Positions 26,543 to 35,283 of a stretch of DNA of 64,000 nucleotides are shown in pieces. The stretch comes from Marinihelvus sp942491555. Lineage in GTDB: Bacteria; Pseudomonadota; Gammaproteobacteria; Xanthomonadales; SZUA-36. Position numbers and translations under genes: made by a program. Location: the NCBI GenBank assembly GCA_942491555.1, contig CALOBN010000005.1, positions 372,001 to 436,000 of the forward strand. Reading direction: 5' to 3'. Every line of letters starts with the position of its first letter. Within the stretch, counting starts at the first letter, position 1. The notes beneath the pieces were generated by a model. That model made no database searches. It saw only the letters and a program-made list of their open reading frames with translations, and was not told where the DNA came from.

Positions 26543-27400
26543 ATGATTGATGAACTGGCAGGAATGATCCAGGCCTGCCCGCGCTTGCTGGTACTGACCG
26601 GCGCAGGCCTGTCCGCCAACTCTGGCATCCCCACTTATCGCAACGACCGCGGCGAGTGGCAGCGGAGCGATCCGATGCTGCACCAGGAGTTCATCGGCAG
26701 CCCGGCCATGCGGCAACGCTATTGGGCCCGCAGCATGAACGGCTGGCCGTATGTTCGTGACGCGCGGCCGAATGCTGCGCATCTGGCCCTTGCGGAACTT
26801 GAGCGCCTGGGGCATGTGAGCCTGCTCGTCACTCAGAATGTGGACCGGCTTCATCAGGAAGCGGGCAGCACAGCCGCGGTTGATCTGCATGGCAGGCTAG
26901 ACCGGGTGGCCTGCCGCTCCTGCGGGGCCCATCTGGCGCGGGATGTGCTCCAGGAAGAGCTCAAGCAACTCAACCCTGGCTATGCCAGCCACCGCGCTGA
27001 AATTCGCCCGGACGGAGACGCTGAGGTCGACGAACGCTGGGTGAAGCAATTTGTGGTGCCTGACTGCAGGGCTTGTGGTGGCATGCTCATGCCGGACGTG
27101 GTGTTTTTTGGAGGCAACGTGCCCGCGCCCCGCGTGGCGCGAGTGCAGCAGGCGCTGGAGGGTGCCGATGCCTTGCTGGTGGTAGGTTCGTCGCTGACGG
27201 TCTGGTCCGGCTATCGTTTTTGTCGCCAGGCAGAACTGCTCGGCAAGCCGCTGTTTATCATTAATCGTGGCACGACTCGCGCCGACACCATGGCCCGGCT
27301 AAAGCTTGAAATGGAAGCTGAACCTGCCCTGAGCGCACTGCTTGCCGGACTCCGCGGCCCTGTCGCGATCGCCACCCATGGTTTGCAGGCCAGCCCTTGA
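26543..27400 (+). CDS. NAD-dependent deacylase, sirtuin family
   Basis: A 285-residue sirtuin (Sir2 family) that would use NAD to remove acyl groups from protein lysines, giving nicotinamide and O-acyl-ADP-ribose. NAD-binding motif GAGLSANSGIPTYR is at residues 20-33, TQNVDRLH at 97-104 and the catalytic His at 116 (DLHG). Zinc Cys pairs are CRSC (124-127) and CRAC near residue 176, and PDVVFFGGNVP and VVGSSLTVWSG complete the Rossmann part. The architecture resembles bacterial class II (SIRT4-like) sirtuins with an insertion around ELKQLNPGY. The ATG at 26543 is the natural start. The last bases overlap the TTG start of PsuG. Confidence 0.92.
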   Translation: MIDELAGMIQACPRLLVLTGAGLSANSGIPTYRNDRGEWQRSDPMLHQEFIGSPAMRQRYWARSMNGWPYVRDARPNAAHLALAELERLGHVSLLVTQNVDRLHQEAGSTAAVDLHGRLDRVACRSCGAHLARDVLQEELKQLNPGYASHRAEIRPDGDAEVDERWVKQFVVPDCRACGGMLMPDVVFFGGNVPAPRVARVQQALEGADALLVVGSSLTVWSGYRFCRQAELLGKPLFIINRGTTRADTMARLKLEMEAEPALSALLAGLRGPVAIATHGLQASP

Positions 27401-28335
27401 GTATTGACTCTGCCTTGTTCGCAATGACCCCCGCCGTTCGGGAGGCATTGGAAACCGGGCTGCCGGTGGTCGCGCTGGAGTCGACCATCATTACCCACGG
27501 CATGCCGGCGCCGGCCAATTTGCAGACGGCGCTGCAGGCCGAACAGGCAATCCGCGATGGCGGCGCCACGCCAGCTACGATTGCCGTACTGGACGGCAAA
27601 ATACGGATTGGGCTGCGCGGCCGTGAGCTTGAACGGCTTGCCGATGAAGAAACGCCTGCTCGCAAGTGCAGCCTGAGGGATCTGTCGTTGATGGCCGGGT
27701 CACGCGGCAACGGCGGCACCACGGTGGCGGCAACGCTGCATCTGGCGAGGATGGCCGGCATTTCGGTGTTTGCTACCGGGGGAATAGGTGGGGTGCACCG
27801 CGGCGCCCAGTCGACCCTGGACATATCGGCAGATTTGCCCGCGCTGGCGAACAACTCTCTCGTCGTTGTTTGTGCCGGACCCAAGGCCGTTTTGGACCTG
27901 GGGTTAACGCTGGAGTATCTGGAAACCCACGGTGTGCCTGTGCTCGGCTACCGGACCAGCCAGTTGCCGGCATTCTGGTACCGCGAAAGCAAGTTCCAAC
28001 TTGATCAGTGTGTGGACTCAGCCGCAGCCGCAGCTGCCATCCTCACGAACCAGAGGGCCCTGGGTCTGCGAAGCGGCATCCTGTTGTGTAAGCCGATACC
28101 CACCGAACATGCCCTGGCGCCGGAACAGGTTGAGAAGGCGATTGCTTCGGCCATGACGGCGTCCATTGCGGCGCATGTCAGCGGCAAAGCCCTCACACCG
28201 TTTCTGCTGGAACACGTTATGGCTGCCACCGGTGGTGACTCCCTGGCCGCCAACCAGGCGCTGATGATTTCCAACGCGCGACTCGCCGCCGAAATCGCGA
28301 ATCAGCTTTGTCAGGTCAACGGATCAGAGTGCTGA
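27397..28335 (+). CDS. psuG: pseudouridine-5'-phosphate glycosidase
   Basis: A 312-residue PsuG, which reversibly cleaves pseudouridine 5'-phosphate into uracil and ribose 5-phosphate. Family motifs: PVVALESTIITHGMPAP (catalytic Glu), RKCSLRDL (Lys), MAGSRGNGGTTVAATLHLA, ATGGIGGVHRGAQ and VVCAGPKAVLDLG (Lys proposed to form the Schiff base). The C-terminal HVMAATGGDSLAANQALM contains the conserved Asn. The start is TTG at 27397, overlapping the sirtuin stop (TTGA); ATG 27424 is an alternative but would remove residues usually present. A pseudouridine kinase (PsuK) gene is not adjacent, which is unusual for the pathway. Confidence 0.92.
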   Translation: MSIDSALFAMTPAVREALETGLPVVALESTIITHGMPAPANLQTALQAEQAIRDGGATPATIAVLDGKIRIGLRGRELERLADEETPARKCSLRDLSLMAGSRGNGGTTVAATLHLARMAGISVFATGGIGGVHRGAQSTLDISADLPALANNSLVVVCAGPKAVLDLGLTLEYLETHGVPVLGYRTSQLPAFWYRESKFQLDQCVDSAAAAAAILTNQRALGLRSGILLCKPIPTEHALAPEQVEKAIASAMTASIAAHVSGKALTPFLLEHVMAATGGDSLAANQALMISNARLAAEIANQLCQVNGSEC

Positions 28336-28366
28336 AGCAGTCACGCGAACGCCGTGCTCAGGATGA

Positions 28367-28783
28367 TTATGAAGCGCTCCGCGTGCGTTCCACGAGGTAG
28401 CCGATAATCCAGCCGGTGGCGCTAAACGGCAGAGTCAGAAAGGGTATGACAAGCAGTGCAAGGGCCGCTTGTGCATCAGCTGCCAGATCCACAGTAGCGT
28501 GCATAACCGCCGAACTGGCCAGGGCGCCCACCGCCGGGTACCAGATCGAGGAGGGCTGTTTGTAGAGTTTGCTGCCGATAATCACCGGCACCCAGCAGAC
28601 CGCATTAAAAGCGCCAAAGAATAAGGGCGCCATCCAATTGTCGCCAAAGTAACTGATTAGCCACGACCACCCGTGCTCTGGTATCCCCGGCAACCGGGCA
28701 AGGTAGGGCATGAGGATTCCAAGGATGGCCACGATCCAGCAGTTGCGGCGCATGGCGTGTCTTGTGGCATCTTCATTTGTCAT
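28367..28783 (-). CDS. small membrane protein, unidentified
   Basis: A 138-residue hydrophobic protein with three or four membrane helices (RRNCWIVAILGILMPYLARL, APLFFGAFNAVCWVPVIIG, YPAVGALASSAVMHATVDLA, AALALLVIPFLTLPFSATGWIIGYLVE). No family is recognised. The stop lies about 30 bases from the convergent PsuG stop. The ATG at 28783 is used. Functional inference is not possible beyond an inner-membrane location. Confidence 0.7.
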   Translation of the reverse strand: MTNEDATRHAMRRNCWIVAILGILMPYLARLPGIPEHGWSWLISYFGDNWMAPLFFGAFNAVCWVPVIIGSKLYKQPSSIWYPAVGALASSAVMHATVDLAADAQAALALLVIPFLTLPFSATGWIIGYLVERTRSAS

Positions 28784-28998
28784 GAACTAATCCCCGCGTT
28801 GCGTTTTTTTCACAATGATGGACTACACTCAAAGCATATAAGCAAACAACCATGACGCATCGGCAAGGGGACCGATACGATGAAGCTTGGCTGATAGTAC
28901 CCCCTGGACGGCCGGACCATGACTTTTGGCCCACTTGCCAGGGTGAAGCGTCAGTTAAACTTGTAATCAGCGTTCTTCCCCCCCAGAAAAGAGACACT

Positions 28999-29241
28999 GT
29001 GGAACATATATTGAGAGTCATTAGCTGGACGGTCGTGCTCGGTGCCGTCTTTGCCCTGGCCTATGCCGGGTTCAAGCCCGTGTTCCAGGAAATGGGGTTC
29101 CCTCCGGTAGACGAAAATCAGGTGCGCGGCTCAATGGTGAGTCCGGAAGGTCAGGATGAGCTGGACACAACCGAAGCAGTAGCGCAAAACGGATGTGAAT
29201 CGGCGATGGACACCGCGGATTGCTCCAACCCAAACCCCTGA
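28999..29241 (+). CDS. small single-pass membrane protein, hypothetical
   Basis: About 80 residues from GTG 28999, with one hydrophobic segment near the N-terminus (VISWTVVLGAVFALAYAGF) and an acidic, Glu/Asp/Asn-rich tail (DENQVRGSMVSPEGQDELD). The frame continues upstream to 28852, but the extra residues look non-coding. A purine-rich AAGAGA lies before the GTG. I do not recognise it and confidence that it is translated is moderate. The gene lies alone between a minus-strand membrane protein and a small exported protein. Confidence 0.45.
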   Translation: MEHILRVISWTVVLGAVFALAYAGFKPVFQEMGFPPVDENQVRGSMVSPEGQDELDTTEAVAQNGCESAMDTADCSNPNP

Positions 29242-29316
29242 ATTACCTGATTGCGAATAGTGAGCGTCCAATCTGACCGTCGGACCGCACGCCTCATTGG
29301 GGTCGAGTAAACCAAG

Positions 29317-29724
29317 TTGAACAACCCTTCCCGCACCCCTGCCTTGCTCAAGACAATTTTGCTGACACCGGTGCTTGCCGGCTGCCTGGCGAATGTTGCC
29401 GTGGCCGAGACGGTCATCATGGAGTTCAAAGGCTCGGCCAGCAGAAATACGCCCGAGTTCGAGGTTAATGCGCCCTGGCTTCTTGAGTGGCGCGTCAGTA
29501 CTGAGGGCGCCTACCAGGCGGCCGTTGAAATCTCACTGCTGGAGGCTGGAACCGGCGTTCACCAGGGTCGCGTATTGATGACGAAGTACCCCGGGAGCGG
29601 CGTCAAGCTGTTTGAGGAGTACAGCGGCAAATATTATTTTCGCGTGGATTCCTCGTTTGTTACCTGGACGCTGAAGGTGATTGAGCTGACCGAAGAAGAA
29701 GCCGGGCAGTACACCCCACGTTAA
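29317..29724 (+). CDS. small exported protein, hypothetical
   Basis: A 135-residue protein with a plausible signal peptide (LLKTILLTPVLAGCLANVAVAE), followed by a compact beta-rich domain (TVIMEFKGSASRNTPEFEVNAP, GSGVKLFEEYSGKYYFRVD). The only start in range is TTG at 29317. The sequence after the signal resembles a C2- or CUB-like sandwich only in general character. No family is recognised. The gene ends about 100 bases before the end of the convergent membrane-protein operon, so it is not part of that operon. Confidence 0.55.
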   Translation: MNNPSRTPALLKTILLTPVLAGCLANVAVAETVIMEFKGSASRNTPEFEVNAPWLLEWRVSTEGAYQAAVEISLLEAGTGVHQGRVLMTKYPGSGVKLFEEYSGKYYFRVDSSFVTWTLKVIELTEEEAGQYTPR

Positions 29725-29823
29725 AGCGATCCGGCAGGTCTTCAGCCACGCCCCGGCACGTACAAAAATCCCAAGAAACGTCAGCGCCCTGCCCTCACCG
29801 CGGCAACGTGCTGCGCATACAGC

Positions 29824-31713
29824 TCATTTCAAATCGAACAGGCGGCGCTCGAGCCAAAGCAGGCTGCCGGCAAACAGCAGGACGAGAAAGGGCCACCAGG
29901 GGCTGAAGGCCTCCGATCGGACCATGACCGTCACATCATCCTCCATGAGCGCACTGCCTGTAGCACGCGCCCGTGTCGCGGCCTGGCGCAACGCGTTGTC
30001 GCTGGCCAGCCAGTCTTGCTCAGCAAAGACCTGCACTGGCAACCCGCGAATGGCTGAAGGGCCTTCGCCGGCCTCACCGGTTTGCAGCTTCAGCACATGC
30101 CAGCCTGCCTGTTGGGCCCGTGCCCGGCCACAGGCGACAGGAAATCCGTCGGCATGGGTCACCAGTTCGCCTTCGAAAACCATATCGCCGGCGGGGACTT
30201 CGAGTTGATAGTCCGCCGGGCCTGTGCCGGCAATACAAAAGTCGAACACCCTGTTCACCCGGACCATCTCGCGGCTGGCAGGGGCCAGCCACTCAGGGGC
30301 TGGCACAGGACGGGCCAGAGTACGCATCAGGTAAGACCAGTAACGGGTCGCCTGGACTGCCTGGCCTTCGGTAAACCACCGTTGACGTTCACGGATCAGG
30401 CTGATCGCAACGCGGCCGGCACCCAGGGCCTGCCAGGCCTCAAGCACCACGCCTTCTTCGCTGGCGGTTAGCGTCTGCGCGGTAGTTCCGGTGTGTGCAT
30501 TGTCGAGGCGCCACGGCGCCAGCGGTAGCGGCGTTGCGGGCGCGCCACCGGGCCATACCGGCCAGGCGGCCAGGCCGGGCTCCGCAGGCCGCAGCGCAAA
30601 ATCCAGGGACTCATTGGCCGGACCCGGCAGCCATTCGGCCAGTTGCCTGTCGGCAAGCAGCAACAGCCCGGCGCCCCCGGATACTGCCTCCAGCACGAGA
30701 CTGGCCTGGGCCGCACCCAGGGTTGACCAACGGCGCCCGTCCATAATGAGCAGATCGGCCCAGCTCAGCATTTCCTTGTTCAGGGACAGTTGCAGCGCGT
30801 CCGGCGTGTTGAAGCCCTGCGCCAGGTCCCGGTCCTGACTGATGCGGGTGAGTACCACGACTTCCTGGCCCCGGTCAGCGGCCCAATTGACCAGCTGACG
30901 GGTGTCAAAAGAAGGTGCCGATTGCACGACCAGCAAGCGGGCGCCCCGGTTTGCCTGTACAAAGGTGCTCACCGGATCCTCTGAGAGCAACGTGTCTCCG
31001 AGCCAGCTCTGCAAGGTATAGCTCATGCGACCGCTGGCCCGGGGCACCGACTGGACTGCGAAAGCCTGCCCCGAACGCGCCGTGGTCTCGGCGACCGGAA
31101 GGCCTGCCGGATCCATCAGCACCAGTCGCGCGACGCGGTTTTCTTCCGGCAACGACAGGCGTCCGGTAACGCTCAGCGGTTCACCAAGTTGAAGCAATCG
31201 TGGCCATTGCACATCTGTCGGGCCGGCCAGCGGTGGTGGCTCGAAGCGCACGCGCAGGTCTGCCGGCAATTGTTGCCATTCCTGCCAGCTCAGCCCGTGC
31301 CCCCTGACTTCCAGGGTGGTCAGACCCGGCTCACGGAGGCTCAGTTGTCCGGGCAGGCTGAGCGCCTGCACGTGGTCCTGGCCCGCGCGGATTTCAACAC
31401 CCGGCAGGGCATAAACACGCCGGTTGAGTGGCAGGTCCGAGGTGTCCGTACCGGTCGTGAGCAACAGGACTTCGTCGCTTTGTTCCTGGAGTCGCTCCGG
31501 CGGTGCCAGCAGTAGTGCCACGGCGCAGAATGCCACGATGTTCAGGGCAACCACGAAAAATCGAGTCACCCCTGGGGCGCCGGACAGGCGCTTCAAAGCT
31601 CGAATAATAGTAAGAATCAGTGCGGCACACAGCAGGAGCAGCCCCATCAGCACCGCCAGGCCGGGCGACCAGCTCAGGCCTGCCGGCCCCATGATGCTGA
31701 ACAAAGGTGTCAC
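29824..31713 (-). CDS. large membrane-anchored protein of the MoxR/DUF58 operon, glutamine-amidotransferase-like
   Basis: A 629-residue protein and last gene of the MoxR-DUF58 train. Two membrane segments open the chain (PGLAVLMGLLLLCAALILTII, VTRFFVVALNIVAFCAVALLL), and one closes it (WWPFLVLLFAGSLLWLERRL). The large middle part is periplasmic. Around residues 270-370 lies an alpha/beta segment (GARLLVVQSAPSFDTRQLVNW, LSWADLLIMDGRRW, GAGLLLLADRQLAEWL) of the class-I glutamine-amidotransferase-like type often found at this place in such operons; no catalytic triad is evident. Its start overlaps the stop of the DUF4175-like gene by four bases. Function unknown; most likely a structural member of an envelope complex. 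Confidence 0.75.
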   Translation of the reverse strand: MTPLFSIMGPAGLSWSPGLAVLMGLLLLCAALILTIIRALKRLSGAPGVTRFFVVALNIVAFCAVALLLAPPERLQEQSDEVLLLTTGTDTSDLPLNRRVYALPGVEIRAGQDHVQALSLPGQLSLREPGLTTLEVRGHGLSWQEWQQLPADLRVRFEPPPLAGPTDVQWPRLLQLGEPLSVTGRLSLPEENRVARLVLMDPAGLPVAETTARSGQAFAVQSVPRASGRMSYTLQSWLGDTLLSEDPVSTFVQANRGARLLVVQSAPSFDTRQLVNWAADRGQEVVVLTRISQDRDLAQGFNTPDALQLSLNKEMLSWADLLIMDGRRWSTLGAAQASLVLEAVSGGAGLLLLADRQLAEWLPGPANESLDFALRPAEPGLAAWPVWPGGAPATPLPLAPWRLDNAHTGTTAQTLTASEEGVVLEAWQALGAGRVAISLIRERQRWFTEGQAVQATRYWSYLMRTLARPVPAPEWLAPASREMVRVNRVFDFCIAGTGPADYQLEVPAGDMVFEGELVTHADGFPVACGRARAQQAGWHVLKLQTGEAGEGPSAIRGLPVQVFAEQDWLASDNALRQAATRARATGSALMEDDVTVMVRSEAFSPWWPFLVLLFAGSLLWLERRLFDLK

Positions 31714-34070
31714 GGGCTGGCCTGCTCTGCACGAAGCCTTTGCAGGACTTCCTGGTATTGCGTAGCGGGTTGTGGCGGCAGCGGCGCAGCCGGATTGGGT
31801 AATCGCCGGTCCGGTGCTGATGCCGCATTTCCACTCAGCGTCCAGGCCGTCTGGCGAAGCTCGGAGACACAGCTTTCACAGCCTTCCGGATTGACACGAT
31901 CGGCCAGCAACAAGCGCTCAATATTGGCTGCCTGGCGAATGAGCGCGGGGCGCTGCTGTGACAAAGTGGTCAGGTAATCTGCGGCACGGCGCAGCAGTGC
32001 GCGCGTGGACGGCGGGATTGGCTGGTCATTTCGCAAAGCGCCCAGTTGTGCGAACAAGGCCGCAGCGAGCAGGGCCGGGTCCTCATCCGGCTCAGGGTTC
32101 TGGCGTCGCACACGGCTACTGATGTCATCCAGCTCGCCGGTCAGGCGCCGTTCCTCGGAGACCGGCGGGGGCTCAAAACCCAGGCGCCGTGTGTAGATGC
32201 GGTCTGCCTGACGCGCGAGGTCAAGGTATTTCAGGGCCTCATAGGCAAAAGGCAGCGCCTTTTCCGGTTCTGAGAGATGCAGCTGAAGTTCGGATTCCCA
32301 CATGTTGCTGATTGAACGCTTCATAAGACCCACCGGATTGCGACGGGTAATGGGCCCTATTTCCGCTGCGCCGTGATTGTGGGCAAAACGTTCAATCAGT
32401 GCAGCTGCGCTGCCCTGCGTGTCCACGCGGGCGGCCGCAGCCCCATGGTCGTCATCGGCATGGTTATGGCCGGCATGGTCACCCCCGTCATCGTGCGCCT
32501 CTTCTCCGGACCCGCTGTCGCTTGTCGCCGGCGGAGTAAACGAGGCGCCATCGCCCTCGTCGAACTCATCGCCCAGATACTGGCCATAGCGCTCCTTGAG
32601 TTCGGCTTGCGCCTGGGCCAGTTCGCGGGATGTGGCGTTAAACGTCTCTGAGTCCAGCGCATCGCGGTCGGCAATCAGTTGCTCGGTTTCGATAATGATC
32701 TGCCGTTGGCTTCTGTAATACTCAGGGAGCACGTTGATGCCCAGGCCGTCGGCTATCTCCAGGGGCTCTGCTTCATCCAGCCAGCGGACGACCACCGTAT
32801 CTGAGCGTGCCTCGTTGGGCTCAGGCTGACGATTGTCGCGGGCCACAGCAAAAAAATAGACCTCGTCTCCAGGCTCCATGCCCAATTGCTCAAGTGACCA
32901 ATTAAGACTGTAAATGATGCTATCGTCTTCAATTATGCTGCTATCAAACTGAAACGTTTCATCACGGAATTTGACGCCCTCGCCCGAGCCTTTGGCTACC
33001 GAGGCGCGGATCTCAACGGACGTGATGCCGTAATCATCACGCACCTGAACCTGGCTGCTAAACCTTGGTGCGCCCTCACGGGGCAGCTCCACGGTGCTGC
33101 GCGTGGGCTCCAGAATCCGCAAAACCGGGGCTGCATCGAGTTGGACCGCCAGGGTATGAAAACCAGTACCTGCTGCGGCGCCGTCCAGGTCACCGGTCAA
33201 TGCGGTATCGGCCAGCCTGTAAAGCCCGGTCCTGACGGCCTGATGCTCAAAGGTGATGCGCGCCGCCTGCTTATCGAGGGCGGAAACACGCCGTTCCTGG
33301 CCGTCATTAATCAGTATTTCCGGCTGTGTGGCGTCCGGCCAGAGCAGGGACCAGCTCAGCAAACTCCCCTCGGGCACCTCCAGATCGAAGACTTGTTGTT
33401 GATACCCGGGCAAGCCTGTGTAGGCCGGTGGTGTAATGGTGATGCCCAGTAGCTCAACTGTGGCCGTTGCCGGGGCGCTGGAGGGCTCTGACGCAGTCAG
33501 TGGCGTGGTGCTGTTCAGCCCTGCGAAGCGGCCGTCAAGCAGCCTGTCAGTCAGTACCACCAACAGTGCGCCTAAGGCGATCAGCAGCGCTCCCTGCCAG
33601 CGCAAGGAGGGTAACCAGCGTTTGTGTTGTGCCAGCAGGTCATTCCAGCGTGGTGCAATCCGCTGTTGCTGGAGCCGTTGCAGCGTCGTGGGATGTTGGG
33701 GGGGCATCGCAATTAAGGCGGCGCTTTCTTCGAGTTCCGGAAAACAGCGGTCAAGGTGGCTGGCTAGCCTGGCGCTATTCAGTTCGCCATATCCCGACCT
33801 GAAAAGTCCGCCGGTGATTATGACCAGCCAGGTGGCAAATCCGATGATGATTGGCAGCGCGGGGCTGTCCATAATCACGGCGCTGATGGCGGCCACCAGG
33901 GCGGCCACGGCGGTTGCCCTGAGTAGCGTGGTCAGAAAGATTTGTTTGCGCAGCAGCCTGAGCGCGGCGCCAGCCGATAATGCGGCGGACGGCTCAGCCG
34001 GAGGGCGCACGGATGGGTCTGCGGAGGTGTTTGCTGATGGCGCAGAGCCATCCCTCATCCCGCTAGTCAT
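31710..34070 (-). CDS. DUF4175-like membrane protein with His/Asp-rich insertion
   Basis: About 786 residues from ATG 34070; the open frame extends to 34157. Two hydrophobic segments lie near the N-terminus (TTLLRATAVAALVAAISAVI, LPIIIGFATWLVIITGGL) and another before residue 180 (WQGALLIALGALLVVLTD). A long beta-rich periplasmic part follows (VELLGITITPPAYTGLPGYQ), then coiled regions. This layout matches DUF4175-type proteins of MoxR-DUF58 operons. An unusual stretch around residues 518-540 reads HDDGGDHAGHNHADDDHG, a His/Asp-rich run likely to bind divalent metal. The gene overlaps its upstream neighbour (BatA-like) by eight bases. Function unknown. Confidence 0.75.
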   Translation of the reverse strand: MTSGMRDGSAPSANTSADPSVRPPAEPSAALSAGAALRLLRKQIFLTTLLRATAVAALVAAISAVIMDSPALPIIIGFATWLVIITGGLFRSGYGELNSARLASHLDRCFPELEESAALIAMPPQHPTTLQRLQQQRIAPRWNDLLAQHKRWLPSLRWQGALLIALGALLVVLTDRLLDGRFAGLNSTTPLTASEPSSAPATATVELLGITITPPAYTGLPGYQQQVFDLEVPEGSLLSWSLLWPDATQPEILINDGQERRVSALDKQAARITFEHQAVRTGLYRLADTALTGDLDGAAAGTGFHTLAVQLDAAPVLRILEPTRSTVELPREGAPRFSSQVQVRDDYGITSVEIRASVAKGSGEGVKFRDETFQFDSSIIEDDSIIYSLNWSLEQLGMEPGDEVYFFAVARDNRQPEPNEARSDTVVVRWLDEAEPLEIADGLGINVLPEYYRSQRQIIIETEQLIADRDALDSETFNATSRELAQAQAELKERYGQYLGDEFDEGDGASFTPPATSDSGSGEEAHDDGGDHAGHNHADDDHGAAAARVDTQGSAAALIERFAHNHGAAEIGPITRRNPVGLMKRSISNMWESELQLHLSEPEKALPFAYEALKYLDLARQADRIYTRRLGFEPPPVSEERRLTGELDDISSRVRRQNPEPDEDPALLAAALFAQLGALRNDQPIPPSTRALLRRAADYLTTLSQQRPALIRQAANIERLLLADRVNPEGCESCVSELRQTAWTLSGNAASAPDRRLPNPAAPLPPQPATQYQEVLQRLRAEQASP

Positions 34071-35283
34071 CGGCGTCTGCTCCTTTGCCTGGCCGTTCAG
34101 CGAGCCAGCGCTCAGCGATAAACAGCAGGGCGAGCAGCAGTGACAACAGTGGAACAACGGAGCGTGCCGGTTGCCCCCGGGTTAACAAAGGCGATGACAG
34201 TGGCGTTTCCTGCGCGGGCAGGGTGGCATGGGCGGTTCCCGACTGCCAGCCAGCCTCGCCCAGCAACAGGCGTGCCAGCATATCCGGCCAACCATCCTGT
34301 ACCACGGGGTTGTCGGCCTCTACAGCAAGACGCTGCGTGAAGCGCAGGCGGCGTTGGCCGGCACCATGTTGTTCGACCAGTAAAGCCAGTCCTGCATTGT
34401 CGCGCCAGAGGGCCTCGTTCTCCGGCGCCTGATCGGCGGTGTTGCCGCCGGCCAGGAAACTCAGTCCCGGCCATTCGACAACCGTCACAAATTCATGCGG
34501 CGACACAACATCGGCCACAGAATCATCAATCTGGACGGCTGCCTGGAGATCGCCAGGTACAGGCTGCTCACTCAGCCAGATCAGTGCATCCCCGGCGGTC
34601 ACGCCGGTCTCTGACAGCGCTGTTGTATCGGCCGGCATTAAGCGCACATTGACGGACAGGTCGCGGAATTGCGCCACGGCCAGCAGCGCCGCCTCCAATG
34701 CCCGGGCATCGACCAGTCTTGCGGGGTCATGAACCAGCAATACGTTCAGCAAGGATGGCGCCCGGGCTGCGGCAGCGCCGGCACTTTGCCAAATCACGGG
34801 TGATGGCAGGGCCAGCGGCTCTGCGGGTTGGTCTGCGGCGCTTGCAAGGGTGTAAACGCTTACCTCACCCTCATGCCGTTGCGTGGCAAGCGCTTCGGAT
34901 AGCTGGGCCCAGCCACCGTCCAGACTAACCAGCCGGGTTTGTCTCTGATCATCGGGAATCGGCGCCCCGCCACGCTCTGCCGCAGCCAGGCGGGCCGGGG
35001 TGATGTAGGCGGTGTTTTCCACCGGCGGGGCCAGGCCCTGGCGCGCCAGATCTGCCAACAGCAGGGCCGCTGTCAGCAGCAACAGCACACGCAACACCAG
35101 CAGCAACCATTGAACCAGGCGAATCTGGCTGGCGCGCTGAGTCTGAACCTGGCGGAACAACTCGATATTGCCAACCAGTACCCGTTTGCCGCGGCTGCGG
35201 CTGAGCAGGTGAATGAGCAACGGTATGGCAAGCGCCGCAAGGGCAATGAGCCCGGCGGGTGTCAGCAGCAACCAGCCGTTCAT
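34063..35283 (-). CDS. BatA-type N-terminal domain membrane protein
   Basis: A 406-residue protein beginning with the BatA domain (PF07584): WLLLTPAGLIALAALAIPLLIHLLSRSRGKR, then a second helix LVQWLLLVLRVLLLLTAALLLADLA. The middle is a periplasmic alpha/beta region (SLLNVLLVHDPARLVDARALEAALLA) without a recognisable DxSxS metal site, so a functional VWA domain is not supported. A C-terminal helix (SVVPLLSLLLALLFIAERWL) re-enters the membrane. The gene overlaps the DUF58 stop by four bases and the DUF4175-like start by eight, so translation of all three is coupled. Confidence 0.82.
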   Translation of the reverse strand: MNGWLLLTPAGLIALAALAIPLLIHLLSRSRGKRVLVGNIELFRQVQTQRASQIRLVQWLLLVLRVLLLLTAALLLADLARQGLAPPVENTAYITPARLAAAERGGAPIPDDQRQTRLVSLDGGWAQLSEALATQRHEGEVSVYTLASAADQPAEPLALPSPVIWQSAGAAAARAPSLLNVLLVHDPARLVDARALEAALLAVAQFRDLSVNVRLMPADTTALSETGVTAGDALIWLSEQPVPGDLQAAVQIDDSVADVVSPHEFVTVVEWPGLSFLAGGNTADQAPENEALWRDNAGLALLVEQHGAGQRRLRFTQRLAVEADNPVVQDGWPDMLARLLLGEAGWQSGTAHATLPAQETPLSSPLLTRGQPARSVVPLLSLLLALLFIAERWLAERPGKGADADD

